This document shows positions 8,246 through 17,630 of a stretch of 64,000 nt of DNA, piece by piece. The notes under the pieces were generated by a model. It did not search any database. It had not been told where the DNA came from and worked only from the letters and a program-made list of their open reading frames with translations. The position numbers and the translations under genes were made by a program. This DNA is from Flavisolibacter ginsengisoli DSM 18119 (GTDB taxonomy: Bacteria > Bacteroidota > Bacteroidia > Chitinophagales > Chitinophagaceae), in assembly GCF_900129295.1 (NCBI RefSeq), contig NZ_FQUU01000001.1, forward strand, positions 415,535 through 479,534, in the 5' to 3' direction. Each line of letters begins with the position of its first letter. Position 1 is the stretch's first letter.

Positions 8246-10480
8246 TTAAAAAGTAGGTTTTGAAAACACCTTGGCAGCCTGTTGCACCTGTGCATTATAG
8301 GCTTCAATTACTTTGGAAACAATACCGATGTTATCCTGGGCCTCTTTCCAGTTACGCTGTTCAATAGCTTCCCTTATGCCCGGCAAAGTTTTAACTCCAT
8401 ATCCTGTATAAAAACCGGGTGCATATACCTGGTGTTTATACCATGGCCTGCGTGGCAATCCATCTGTATCAATCAAACTTCTTTCTGCCTTATACAAAAG
8501 AAGGTTCAACTGGTTTAGTTTTTCTACAGGCAATGTTGTTGCATTGGCATACATTTTCTGAAACTCTTCTGCAGAAGTTTTCAATTGCGCAAGAGAATTA
8601 TCCAGTTCACTGAAATTCAGAAAAGGCACCGCCTGTTTCACCTCGGGTGATGCATAGGTCTTTTTTGGATCCTTTCCTACTGCAAAAAGGTTTTCCTCTA
8701 TCATTTTATTCTGGGTCTCAGTTTCCACTCTTTGATTATCCATCATGGCCTTTACTTCGGTAGCGTAATCATTCAATGTTTTATAAAAAGCATTGAAATC
8801 AAATGGAAGTGCATCTGCATTGGAAAGTCTCATAGTGATGCGGCCTGCAGTTTTTGCCAATGTAACTCCATATTGGAATCCCGGGTCTTTAAAGCGGGTA
8901 TAGAGGTCATAGGAATCAAAAATGGAATGGTATTCCCCTCCCGGATCTTCCCCACCATATCCAAGATCCATAGATGCAATACCCATGTGTTGAATAAAGG
9001 GAGAGTAATCAGACCCTGCACCTAATGCGCCTAATTTCATATACTTATTGCCCAACAATTTTGCTCTTGAGGCTTTATCTGCATCCACCAATTGTTTGGC
9101 ATAACGCCGCTCCTTAACCGAAACACCGGTCTGCGGATCTTTCACATCTTCAATTACCTGGTTAAAGAATGGCTCTAATGTATGTGAGCCACTGGCACCA
9201 ATAAAACCACGGCCATTGCCATCAGAGTTAATATAGGCTACCACCTTTTCTTTTAATTCCTTCTCATGATCTTCTGCCCATTCTGTTGATCCCAGCAATG
9301 CCGGCTCTTCACCATCCCAGGCACAATAAACCACCGTACGACGTGGTTTAGAACCATTCTTTGCGAGTTCGCCCAATGCACGTGCTTCTTCCAATTCCGC
9401 TACCATTCCACTTAAAGGATCAGCAGCTCCATTGACCCATGCATCATGGTGATTTCCCCTAATGATCCATTGGTCAGGAAAATCGGTACCTACCATTTTA
9501 GCAATTACATCATGTACCGGTTTTTGATCCCAATTGAATGCCAGCTTCAGATGTACTTTATCTTTCCCTGGCCCTATATGATAAGTTATTGGTAAACCCC
9601 CTCTCCATGCTGCAGGAGCCACTGGCCCACCCAATGATTGTAGTAAAGGCAAGGCATCTTCATATGAAATAGGAAGCACAGGAATCTTCATGATGGTCTT
9701 CACGTCCTTTATATCCAGTCGCTTTGCATTTTTGGTTGCACCCACACCTGGTGTCAAAGGATCTCCCGGATATACAGGCATATCCATCACTGAACCCCGC
9801 TGAACAGCATCTGCCCGGCGAAATGGGCCAACAGGATAAGTATCTCCCTGCACATAGCCATCATCAGCAGGATCAGAATAAATAATACACCCTATAGCTC
9901 CATGCTCTGCTGCTACCTTTGGCTTTATCCCTCTCCAGGAACCTCCGTATTTAGCAATAACAATTTTGCCCTTAACATCTATTCCCATGCGTTCCAGTTC
10001 TTCATAATCTGCAGGAACGCCACGGTTCACAAATACAAGTTCAGATGTTACATCACCATCAGCTGAATAGGCGTTATAGCTGGGTAGCTGCTCTGACTTC
10101 TGACCAGAGGTCTTATCTTCTGATAAAGAAGGCTCTTCCAGCTTTGCTTTATATGGCTTGGAACCTAATAATTCCAATAATCTTGTCTTAGGTGTAGGAA
10201 ACAAAACATAATAGGTATTTATTTCGGTTTGATATCCCCACTGGCGAAAAAGATCCGCCATGTATTCAGCATTTGCCCTGCCTTTGGCAGAACCAACATG
10301 GTGTGGGTGGGACGAAAGGAATTTCATCCATGTATCAAGGTTGCCGGCATTCATCTGGGCATCAAACTGCTTCTCCAGCCCTTTTTGTTTCTCTGAGCCG
10401 GCATCAGTAAAACCCAGAAGTTTTTGCTGAGCGTTTGAATGAATGCAAAGGAATAATAACAGGATATAAATTATCCGCAT
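8246..10480 (-). CDS. M28 family metallopeptidase, glutamate carboxypeptidase II-like
   Basis: A signal peptide ends at SNA-Q. The architecture is that of the glutamate carboxypeptidase II / transferrin receptor group. A protease-associated domain is inserted (about residues 150-300, with VNRGVPADYEELERMGIDVKGKIVIAKYGG). The M28 zinc peptidase core carries NHHDAWVNGAADPLSG, WDGEEPALLGSTEW and GAGSDYSPFIQHMG plus a late EYHSIFDSYD histidine. A helical dimerisation-like C-terminus runs from about 590 to 735. It probably cleaves C-terminal acidic residues or peptides in the periplasm, but the substrate cannot be read from sequence. Confidence 0.9.
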   Translation of the reverse strand: MRIIYILLLFLCIHSNAQQKLLGFTDAGSEKQKGLEKQFDAQMNAGNLDTWMKFLSSHPHHVGSAKGRANAEYMADLFRQWGYQTEINTYYVLFPTPKTRLLELLGSKPYKAKLEEPSLSEDKTSGQKSEQLPSYNAYSADGDVTSELVFVNRGVPADYEELERMGIDVKGKIVIAKYGGSWRGIKPKVAAEHGAIGCIIYSDPADDGYVQGDTYPVGPFRRADAVQRGSVMDMPVYPGDPLTPGVGATKNAKRLDIKDVKTIMKIPVLPISYEDALPLLQSLGGPVAPAAWRGGLPITYHIGPGKDKVHLKLAFNWDQKPVHDVIAKMVGTDFPDQWIIRGNHHDAWVNGAADPLSGMVAELEEARALGELAKNGSKPRRTVVYCAWDGEEPALLGSTEWAEDHEKELKEKVVAYINSDGNGRGFIGASGSHTLEPFFNQVIEDVKDPQTGVSVKERRYAKQLVDADKASRAKLLGNKYMKLGALGAGSDYSPFIQHMGIASMDLGYGGEDPGGEYHSIFDSYDLYTRFKDPGFQYGVTLAKTAGRITMRLSNADALPFDFNAFYKTLNDYATEVKAMMDNQRVETETQNKMIEENLFAVGKDPKKTYASPEVKQAVPFLNFSELDNSLAQLKTSAEEFQKMYANATTLPVEKLNQLNLLLYKAERSLIDTDGLPRRPWYKHQVYAPGFYTGYGVKTLPGIREAIEQRNWKEAQDNIGIVSKVIEAYNAQVQQAAKVFSKPTF

Positions 10481-10583
10481 AACAGGAAGTATTTAAGTGT
10501 GTTTGCTAATGTACTACTAATGAGCATTGCAACAACACTTAATTGCACCTGGTTCTTATATGGAATAAGAAAGTTATACCTGT

Positions 10584-12137
10584 CTACAAGTTCTTGATCT
10601 CCGCTATAAGGTCCTGTAAAACCTTTTTAGCATCACCAAAGAGCATAGAGGTTTTAGGACGGAAGAACAGGTCATTCTCAATACCCGCATAACCGGGCTT
10701 CATGCTTCTTTTATTTACTATAACTGTTTTTGCCAGTTCAACATCGAGGATAGGCATTCCATAAATAGGTGAGGCGGTATCTGTTTTCGCCGCAGGATTC
10801 ACAACGTCATTGGCACCCAGGATGAGCACAACATCTGTACTGCTAAACTCCTCGTTGGCCATCTCCATTTCTTCGAGTTTTTCATAACTCACATCCGCTT
10901 CTGCAAGCAATACGTTCATATGCCCCGGCATGCGGCCCGCTACCGGGTGGATAGCATACTTAACTTCAACTCCTTTATCTGTCAGCAATTTTTCAAGTTC
11001 ATGACAGGCATGTTGCGCCTGAGCTACAGCCAATCCATAGCCCGGAACGATCATTACCTTATTGGCAAAGGTCATGACAACTGCCGCATCCGTCAGGCTG
11101 ATCTCTTTATAATTACCTTGAGCCTTTACATCTCCGTTCTGGCTTGCTTTAGCACCACCAAAAGAGCCAATCAGCACATTGGCAAGAGATCGGTTCATTG
11201 CCTTACACATTAGTATGGTCAATAAGGTACCCGCAGCACCAACCAATATACCACCTGTAAGCATTACTTTATTATCATACAGGAAGCCTCCGCATGCTGC
11301 AGCCACACCTGTAAATGAGTTTAACAATGAGATAACCACGGGCATGTCTGCGCCTCCAATTGGCTGAACAAACAACACCCCATAAACCAGTGATAAAAAG
11401 AATACCAGGTAGAACAATACAAACACGGATGTATTCATGTGAATGTTCAAACCCTGAATAGATATTCTTTTAGCGGTGTTTGTAAGCAATCCATTGTTTA
11501 CTTCAAAAGAAGAAGAAATGGTAGCTAAAAGAAAGATCGTTATGCCAATGATAGCCGCAAGAACACCAAGGTTTACAATATGCTGGCCTTTGAATGATTT
11601 GTCCTTGATTTTCCCATTCAGTTTGCCCCAGGCAATGATACTTCCGGCAAATGAAATAGAACCGATGATCAATCCAAGAAAAATGGTGATCATGGTACTT
11701 GTTTGCAAAGGCAGCTCGAAGGCACCTACATCAACTGTGGATTCGCCAGGGAAAGATTGGATAATGTGATAGGCGAAATTGGAAGAAGCAAAATGGTTAA
11801 ACTCTGAAATTGATATCAGTGCCGCACAGGCACCCCCCATTCCATTGAACAAGCTTACCATTTCAGGCATGGCGGTCATCTTAACTTTCTTTGCCACAGC
11901 AGTGCCAATAACACCACCTATGATCAACCCACTGAATATCCAGATATAATTGTGCAGTCGTTCGCCGGAGTCAAGGTCTTCGTATAAAAAGATAGTACCA
12001 AAGATGGCCAGGAACATTCCACCAGCCGCCACCAGGTTTCCTTTGCGGGCGGTTTCGGGATGAGACAACATTTTCAATCCTAGTATAAAAGTAACCGAGG
12101 AGATAATGTAAATAATGGTGAGTATACTGAAGTTCAT
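10584..12137 (-). CDS. pntB: NAD(P) transhydrogenase, beta subunit
   Basis: This is the membrane and NADP(H)-binding subunit of proton-translocating transhydrogenase, which drives NADPH formation with the proton gradient. Multiple hydrophobic helices fill residues 1-320 (including ITIFLGLIIGSISFAGSIIAWGKL split by short loops). The soluble domain from about 340 carries VPGYGLAVAQAQHA and VLILGANDVVNPAA, the NADP-binding signatures. A final RSMKPGYAGIENDLFF segment also fits PntB. It is the last gene of the minus-strand operon, and its ATG overlaps the end of pntAB by four bases. Confidence 0.96.
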   Translation of the reverse strand: MNFSILTIIYIISSVTFILGLKMLSHPETARKGNLVAAGGMFLAIFGTIFLYEDLDSGERLHNYIWIFSGLIIGGVIGTAVAKKVKMTAMPEMVSLFNGMGGACAALISISEFNHFASSNFAYHIIQSFPGESTVDVGAFELPLQTSTMITIFLGLIIGSISFAGSIIAWGKLNGKIKDKSFKGQHIVNLGVLAAIIGITIFLLATISSSFEVNNGLLTNTAKRISIQGLNIHMNTSVFVLFYLVFFLSLVYGVLFVQPIGGADMPVVISLLNSFTGVAAACGGFLYDNKVMLTGGILVGAAGTLLTILMCKAMNRSLANVLIGSFGGAKASQNGDVKAQGNYKEISLTDAAVVMTFANKVMIVPGYGLAVAQAQHACHELEKLLTDKGVEVKYAIHPVAGRMPGHMNVLLAEADVSYEKLEEMEMANEEFSSTDVVLILGANDVVNPAAKTDTASPIYGMPILDVELAKTVIVNKRSMKPGYAGIENDLFFRPKTSMLFGDAKKVLQDLIAEIKNL

Positions 12138-12454
12138 TTAGATCCTTTCTTTTTAGATTTAAACATTTCTAACATCCTGTCAGTAACAACAAAGCCACCA
12201 ACCACGTTCAGGGTACCAAGTATCACAGCAAGGAAGCCAAGGATGAGGGCAAAATAATTATCGGCTTCCGCACGGCCCATAACAATGATGGCGCCTATGA
12301 TCACCACCCCATGAATGGCATTGGCGCCGCTCATCAGGGGAGTATGTAATACACTCGGCACTCTACCTATAACCTCAATCCCTACGAATATCATCAGGAT
12401 CACTATGTAAATGATCTGCTGGTTGCCTGCTATCCATGTCAAAGCATTCTCCAT
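12134..12454 (-). CDS. pntAB: NAD(P) transhydrogenase, membrane alpha-2 subunit
   Basis: This 106-residue protein has three hydrophobic helices and the typical PSVLHTPLMSGANAIHGVVIIGAI motif in its second half-helix pair. It corresponds to the C-terminal membrane part of E. coli PntA, which here is a separate polypeptide. It lies 15 bases after pntAA and overlaps pntB by four bases, so the three subunits are translationally linked. Confidence 0.95.
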   Translation of the reverse strand: MENALTWIAGNQQIIYIVILMIFVGIEVIGRVPSVLHTPLMSGANAIHGVVIIGAIIVMGRAEADNYFALILGFLAVILGTLNVVGGFVVTDRMLEMFKSKKKGSK

Positions 12455-12469
12455 TTGTAAAAATTATAT

Positions 12470-13582
12470 TTAACTGATTAATTGTTTTACCCGGTCATGT
12501 ACCACTTCACCGCCATGAGTTATACAACTGCCTTTCACCAGGTCATCTTCCCAATTCAATTGAAGTGCACCTTCCTTTGTTGTAAGCAGTTGCAAAAAAT
12601 TAAGAATGTTCTTTCCATACAGTTTGCTGGCATCAGAAGACATAGTAGACGGTAGATTACCACTGCCAATGATCTGGACACCATTGTGAATGACAATCTC
12701 TCCATCCCGCGTAAATGGCGTATTACCGCCTGTAGCTGCGGCAATGTCTACGATCACCGAACCGTTGCGCATATTATTGATCATTGCTTCGGTAATCAGT
12801 ACAGGCGCCTTTTTACCTGGTATCTGGGCTGTGGTGATGACAATATCAGCCTTAGCTATGCTTTCAGATATCCTTTGTTGCTGCTTTTGCTTATACTCTT
12901 CTGTTTGTTCCACCGCGTATCCTCCTGCTTTCGAGGCATCTGCTGCACCTTCCACTTCCACAAACTTGGCACCCAGGCTCATTACTTCCTCTTTCACAGC
13001 AGGCCTTGTATCAAATACTTCTACTACTGCACCCAGTCTTTTAGCCGTTGCAATAGCCTGTAACCCTGCCACACCTGCTCCAAGTATCAAAACTTTAGCC
13101 GGCGTGATACTACCCGCCGCTGTCATGAACATGGGAAAATACCTTGGGTAGTTATTGGCAGCCACCAGCACAGCCTTATAGCCAGCTATATTGGCTTGCG
13201 AACTCAATACATCCATTGATTGCGCCCTGGTTGTTCTCGGCAACATGTCAAGGCTGAATACTGTTAACCCTTCCCCAGCCCATTTACTCATTTGTTCCTG
13301 GTGAAACAATGGTTGGTACATTCCTATCAATACTTTGCTGGATGGAATAGGTATAGATGGTTGATGTATACACAGTATCACTTCTGATGCAGCTACTACT
13401 GATTCTGCAGAACTAATAGTAGCTCCTGCTTTTTCATAATCACTATCAGAAGCCGAAGCCTTTGCCCCTGCACCTGATTCAACAACGATTGTATGCCCTT
13501 TTTTGATTAGTTGGCTTACACCCTCGGGCAGTAACGAAACCCGTGATTCCTGTTGTGGCTCTTTCAATATACCTGCAATCAT
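12470..13582 (-). CDS. pntAA: NAD(P) transhydrogenase, soluble alpha-1 subunit
   Basis: This is the NAD(H)-binding subunit, homologous to alanine dehydrogenase. The N-terminal half begins IAGILKEPQQESRVSLLPEG. The Rossmann fold follows with VLILGAGVAGLQAIATAKRLGA (glycine motif near residue 170), then VVEVFDTRP and the mobile loop region near residue 225. The C-terminus has ATGGNTPFT and IIGSGNLPSTM. There are no membrane segments, so it is the split form found in many bacteria. It is the first gene of pntAA-pntAB-pntB. Confidence 0.96.
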   Translation of the reverse strand: MIAGILKEPQQESRVSLLPEGVSQLIKKGHTIVVESGAGAKASASDSDYEKAGATISSAESVVAASEVILCIHQPSIPIPSSKVLIGMYQPLFHQEQMSKWAGEGLTVFSLDMLPRTTRAQSMDVLSSQANIAGYKAVLVAANNYPRYFPMFMTAAGSITPAKVLILGAGVAGLQAIATAKRLGAVVEVFDTRPAVKEEVMSLGAKFVEVEGAADASKAGGYAVEQTEEYKQKQQQRISESIAKADIVITTAQIPGKKAPVLITEAMINNMRNGSVIVDIAAATGGNTPFTRDGEIVIHNGVQIIGSGNLPSTMSSDASKLYGKNILNFLQLLTTKEGALQLNWEDDLVKGSCITHGGEVVHDRVKQLIS

Positions 13583-13711
13583 GCGTTCAATTTATATCAA
13601 AAAATATTGTTCGTCCTATTAATGCCTTTCTTTTTTGTGTTTTGTTCTATGCTGTCTTCAAACCCTGTCGCCATTCCTATATTATTTAGATAAAGACCCA
13701 TATCCATGTCA

Positions 13712-14509
13712 TTAAAACCTTATTTTAAAATGCTGCTTTACTTTAAATTCTTTCCGGAAAAACACAAATCCAAGGAAGAATACATCGATCGTATATTGAA
13801 CCGCTGGATGCTCTTTTATTTCACTCCACGCCCTTTCCATCTCTTTGCTCCAGTGGATATCATCAAAAACAAGAATGGATGCATCACTTGATTTATTCAG
13901 AAATTGGTTAAAGTAACGCATTGTAGGTTCATACCTGTGATTACCATCGATATATGCCAGGTCAATTATATTTTCATTTTTCAAAATGCCGGGTAATACT
14001 TTGTCAAAATCTCCCTGCAATGACTGGATATTATGTATTCCTAATTTTTTAAAGTTAGCCCTTGCTTTGGTTGTAATAGCCGTGCTGCCTTCTATTGTAA
14101 TAATTTGCGCCGCCGGGCAGGCATAAGATAAATAAGCCGTGGTGAGCCCCAGGCATGTTCCCAGTTCTACTATCGTTTGCGGCTGGTAATGTTTGGCCAC
14201 GCGGTACAAAAGCCTTGCATATTTCTTAGGCTTAAGAGCAGTGTACGCAAGTTGGGTAACAGTCTTTGTTTTTGCAGCACTCATTCTCGAACCCGCACCC
14301 AGGTCCTCAACTTCCAATAGCTCATGGTCTTTTTGCAATTCATTACGCAGGTCTTCTATAGCACCCGGCGGGTTATAATTTTTACCATTATTCAATACAT
14401 TTAAAATGAAGTCAAAAACAAAAGGAGAATGCATACCATGCCCTTTACTATTGGATGCAGTCAGGTAATAATGCAGGTACTTTTTGGCTAATTCAAATGA
14501 TGAATACAA
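13712..14509 (-). CDS. class I SAM-dependent methyltransferase (O-methyltransferase-like)
   Basis: The SAM-binding fold is visible: TIVELGTCLGLTTAYLSYACP (motif I near residue 117), IITIEGSTAITTKARANF (acidic loop) and IIDLAYIDGNHRYEPTMRYF, then ASILVFDDIHWSKEMERAW. The Asp/His-rich second half resembles small-molecule O-methyltransferases of the Methyltransf_24 type. The N-terminal HGMHSPFVFDF is shared by Bacteroidota members of unknown substrate. It is third in the minus-strand order thyA-folA-this gene, with a 55-base gap. Confidence 0.8.
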   Translation of the reverse strand: MYSSFELAKKYLHYYLTASNSKGHGMHSPFVFDFILNVLNNGKNYNPPGAIEDLRNELQKDHELLEVEDLGAGSRMSAAKTKTVTQLAYTALKPKKYARLLYRVAKHYQPQTIVELGTCLGLTTAYLSYACPAAQIITIEGSTAITTKARANFKKLGIHNIQSLQGDFDKVLPGILKNENIIDLAYIDGNHRYEPTMRYFNQFLNKSSDASILVFDDIHWSKEMERAWSEIKEHPAVQYTIDVFFLGFVFFRKEFKVKQHFKIRF

Positions 14510-14564
14510 CGGTTGATTTATATAGTTTACAATAGCGTTCTTTAAAATACTTCGCTAGCTTTTC

Positions 14565-15101
14565 TTAGCTATGCTTCCTTTCCCAAACCTGGAAGGTATG
14601 AGACCATGCATTTTTTTCATCCGCATGGCAGAAACGATTATGGGTCAATACCCAATCATTTGCATCTAGCGCCGGGAAATAAACATCACCTTCAAACTGG
14701 TGATGCACTCTTGTCAGGTATATCCTTTGTGCTTTATCAAAAGATGAATTAAAGATCTCAGCACCACCTATTACAAATATTTCCTTTGCTCCATATTCTT
14801 TTGCCTTTGCTATGGCTTCTTTGGTAGAATGTACCATGTCCACATCCGGATGCTTCCATTCCTTATTCCTGGTTATGACAATACTTTTCCTTCCTTGTAA
14901 TGGCTTTCCTATAGAATCAAAGGTTTTCCTTCCCATCAGGATGGGCATTCCCCAGGTTTGATTCTTAAAATATTTCAGATCATTAGGCAAATGCCATGGC
15001 AATTTGTTGTCCTTGCCTATCACATTGTTTTCATCAGCAGCCACTAACAGGCTTACAACAATATGGTCAATTCCAGCATCTGGTCCATTCTCTCTTTCCA
15101 T
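14565..15101 (-). CDS. folA: dihydrofolate reductase
   Basis: This enzyme reduces dihydrofolate to tetrahydrofolate with NADPH, recycling the folate oxidised by thymidylate synthase. Motifs are AADENNVIGKDNKLPWHLPNDL with the catalytic acid Asp41, MGRKTFDSIGKPLQGRKSIVITR (NADPH binding) and EIFVIGGAEIF. About 13 residues before IVVSLLVAADE form a small extension. No closer ATG exists, so either this ATG or a non-ATG start is used. It follows thyA after 80 bases. Confidence 0.96.
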   Translation of the reverse strand: MERENGPDAGIDHIVVSLLVAADENNVIGKDNKLPWHLPNDLKYFKNQTWGMPILMGRKTFDSIGKPLQGRKSIVITRNKEWKHPDVDMVHSTKEAIAKAKEYGAKEIFVIGGAEIFNSSFDKAQRIYLTRVHHQFEGDVYFPALDANDWVLTHNRFCHADEKNAWSHTFQVWERKHS

Positions 15102-15181
15102 TGGGTAAAGTTGGGCAAATTTAAAAAAGCAGCTACAGGAGTTTTATGATTAAAGTCCTAATCCAATTCAGGGAAATTATA

Positions 15182-15976
15182 TTATACAGCTACCGGAGCT
15201 TTGATGGCAGGATGATATTGATAATTTTCCAGGGTAAAATCTTCATACCTGAAACTGAAAATATCTTTAACAGCCGGGTTAATTTTTAATACAGGTAAAG
15301 GATATGGCTTGCGGCTTAATTGCAGGTGCACCTGTTCCAGGTGGTTATTATAAATATGAACGTCACCAAAAGTATGAATGAAATCTCCTGGTTGCAGATC
15401 ACAAGCCTGCGCCATCATCATGGTGAGAAGTGCATAAGAGGCAATATTAAACGGAACACCCAGGAAAACGTCTGCACTGCGCTGGTAAAGCTGGCAACTT
15501 AATTTACCCTCAGCCACATAAAATTGAAACAAAGCATGGCAGGGCATCAGGGCCATATCAGGAAGATCTGCCACATTCCAGGCACTGATGATCATTCTGC
15601 GGCTGTCTGGATTGGTTTTTATTTGCTTTATCACATCAGCCACCTGGTCTATCACCTGGCCGTGTGCACCCTCCCAACTTCTCCATTGTTTACCATAAAC
15701 CGGACCCAAATCACCATGTTCATCAGCCCATTCATTCCAAATACTTACTCCATTTTCCTTTAGGTAAGCAATATTCGTTTCTCCCTTTAAAAACCACAAT
15801 AGTTCATGTATTATGCTCTTAACGTGGAGTTTTTTGGTAGTAACAAGCGGAAAACCTTCCTGGAGATTAAAACGCATCTGGTAACCGAATGTGCTAATGG
15901 TACCCGTACCCGTACGGTCGTTTTTAGAAACTCCTTTATCTAGAATATGTTGAAGAAGGTCGAGATATTGCTGCAT
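15182..15976 (-). CDS. thyA: thymidylate synthase
   Basis: This enzyme makes dTMP from dUMP with methylene-tetrahydrofolate. The protein has 264 residues, the same as E. coli ThyA, and the catalytic cysteine is at the same position, Cys146 in MPCHALFQF. Other signatures are [10 protein letters not shown], the dUMP-phosphate-binding RRMIISAWN and [20 protein letters not shown]. It heads the thyA-folA operon. Confidence 0.98.
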   Translation of the reverse strand: MQQYLDLLQHILDKGVSKNDRTGTGTISTFGYQMRFNLQEGFPLVTTKKLHVKSIIHELLWFLKGETNIAYLKENGVSIWNEWADEHGDLGPVYGKQWRSWEGAHGQVIDQVADVIKQIKTNPDSRRMIISAWNVADLPDMALMPCHALFQFYVAEGKLSCQLYQRSADVFLGVPFNIASYALLTMMMAQACDLQPGDFIHTFGDVHIYNNHLEQVHLQLSRKPYPLPVLKINPAVKDIFSFRYEDFTLENYQYHPAIKAPVAV

Positions 15977-16148
15977 AAAACACCTTGAAAAATATGATTG
16001 ATTGGGTGAAAATTAGCCATAGATAACATTAGCGCCAAATTCGTTTTAAACCTGGTTCCTGCAATGAGGAAAATATGTTAGAAACCATACGTAAATTGCC
16101 ATTTCTGCACCCTTTATTTAAATTTCTTAATAGACTTATTATTTACCT

Positions 16149-17243
16149 ATGTTGATCCTGGCCGTTTTTCTCCTGTTGTTATTTGTACTTATTTTCTTTT
16201 TCATGCAACAGCCAAAGTTTGGAAAGGCAGCTACAGGCAAAAGAAGGGAAAGAATGAATAATTCACCCAATTTCAAAAATGGCCAGTTTCAAAATCTTAA
16301 CCCGACGCCTGCCTTAACAGAAGGAGCCAGTTATACTTCTGTTATGAAAGAATTCTTTTTTGATAAGAAAGAACAAAGAAAACCAGCCGGAATTCTTCCT
16401 TCCCGGAAAGAAGATATTTTCAAACTTGAAAAGGATTCAGATGTGATCATTTGGTTCGGACATTCCTCCTACTTCCTGCAGGTGGATGGCAGGAAATTCC
16501 TTGTTGACCCGGTGCTCAGTGGAAGTGCCTCTCCCATAGCATTTACCACCAGGTCTTTCCCTGGCAGCGATGTATATACCGTAGAAGACTTTCCGGCAAT
16601 CGACTATTTGATCATCACCCATGATCATTGGGATCACCTGGACTATGATACTGTGGTCAAATTAAAGCCTAAAGTGAATAAAGTAATTACGGGCCTTGGC
16701 GTGGGTGCACACCTGGAGCATTGGGGTTATGATCCATCAAAGATCGTTGAGCTGGATTGGAATGAAGAAGATGTCCTTGAGCCTGGATTTTACATTAATA
16801 GTGCCCCCTCCCGGCATTTCTCAGGGCGCACTTTTAAAAGAAACACCACTCTTTGGAGCAGCTATATTTTAACCACCCCAAACAACAGAATTTATATCGG
16901 AGGCGATTCTGGCTACGATGACCATTTTAAAGACATTGGCCAGAAGTTCGGTCCCTTTGACCTGGTAATTTTAGAAAATGGTCAATATGATAAAAACTGG
17001 AAATATATCCATATGCTTCCTGAGGAAGTAGTAAAAGCCGCAGAAGATCTAAAAGCCAAACGATTATTACCTGTACACTGGTCCAAATTTGCCCTGGGCA
17101 ATCATGCCTGGAATGAACCCATTACAAGGGTAACCCGGGAAGCCACTGCAAGGAACATGGAGCTGCTGCATCCCTTTATAGGCGAACCTATTTACTTTAA
17201 ACAGCCTTTTAAGGGCCAAAGGTGGTGGGAATCAATTGCTTAA
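16149..17243 (+). CDS. membrane-anchored MBL-fold hydrolase, NAPE-PLD-like
   Basis: An N-terminal hydrophobic segment (residues 1-19) probably anchors the protein. The metallo-beta-lactamase core has IIWFGHSSYFLQVDGRKFLVDPV, the zinc motif THDHWDHLDYD and later RHFSGR, IGGDSGYDDHFKDIG and LPVHWSKF. The arrangement matches the N-acyl-phosphatidylethanolamine phospholipase D / UlaG branch. The substrate is not known. It stands alone between the divergent thyA operon and convergent katE. Confidence 0.85.
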   Translation: MLILAVFLLLLFVLIFFFMQQPKFGKAATGKRRERMNNSPNFKNGQFQNLNPTPALTEGASYTSVMKEFFFDKKEQRKPAGILPSRKEDIFKLEKDSDVIIWFGHSSYFLQVDGRKFLVDPVLSGSASPIAFTTRSFPGSDVYTVEDFPAIDYLIITHDHWDHLDYDTVVKLKPKVNKVITGLGVGAHLEHWGYDPSKIVELDWNEEDVLEPGFYINSAPSRHFSGRTFKRNTTLWSSYILTTPNNRIYIGGDSGYDDHFKDIGQKFGPFDLVILENGQYDKNWKYIHMLPEEVVKAAEDLKAKRLLPVHWSKFALGNHAWNEPITRVTREATARNMELLHPFIGEPIYFKQPFKGQRWWESIA

Positions 17244-17630
17244 TAATGGCAATACTGCATTCTAAGACAACTTAAAAATTGTTTTAAAGGGGTTTCCAAA
17301 ACATCTAATAATATACGCAGGCCCATTCTTCTCCCTATCTACTATATACTAACCCCCTATCTCCTGTATAGGAACAGTATAGATACTGCGTGATGATCAC
17401 GCAGTATCTATACTTCAGATAGCTAGTTGATAGGGCGAAGCTATACAGTTGCCACGGCACAGGTACATCCCAAATGAAGTATTGACAGGCTATAGAAAGC
17501 TGAATAACCTGGTAATGCCAAGATGGCTTTCACCAATTGAACTATACATAAATGAAATTGTGAGGTTTGTGCAGGGGAATATTGTGGAAATAGAGGTGCC
17601 CCCTCGAGGAGGGCGATACCTCTTATTAGA
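17244..17630. other. 387-base gap with one long hairpin, no convincing gene
   Basis: This gap lies between the convergent MBL and catalase genes. It contains the long hairpin at 17376-17414 and several pyrimidine-rich runs. A plus-strand frame starting at TTG 17449 runs into the catalase 3' end. I recognise nothing in it and do not call it a gene. Confidence 0.4.
17376..17414. repeat. perfect 18-bp inverted repeat with 3-base loop
   Basis: AGTATAGATACTGCGTGA is followed by a TGA loop and its exact complement. There is no T-run, so it is not a standard intrinsic terminator, although its place between convergent genes would suit transcript ending or 3' protection. Confidence 0.75.

Noticed and set aside
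12690..13151. Plus-strand frame of 153 codons antisense to pntAA
   Set aside because: pntAA is certain from its motifs; the antisense frame has no leader and no family pattern.
13706..13891. Short plus-strand frame beside the methyltransferase gene
   Set aside because: It is the complement of the methyltransferase C-terminus.
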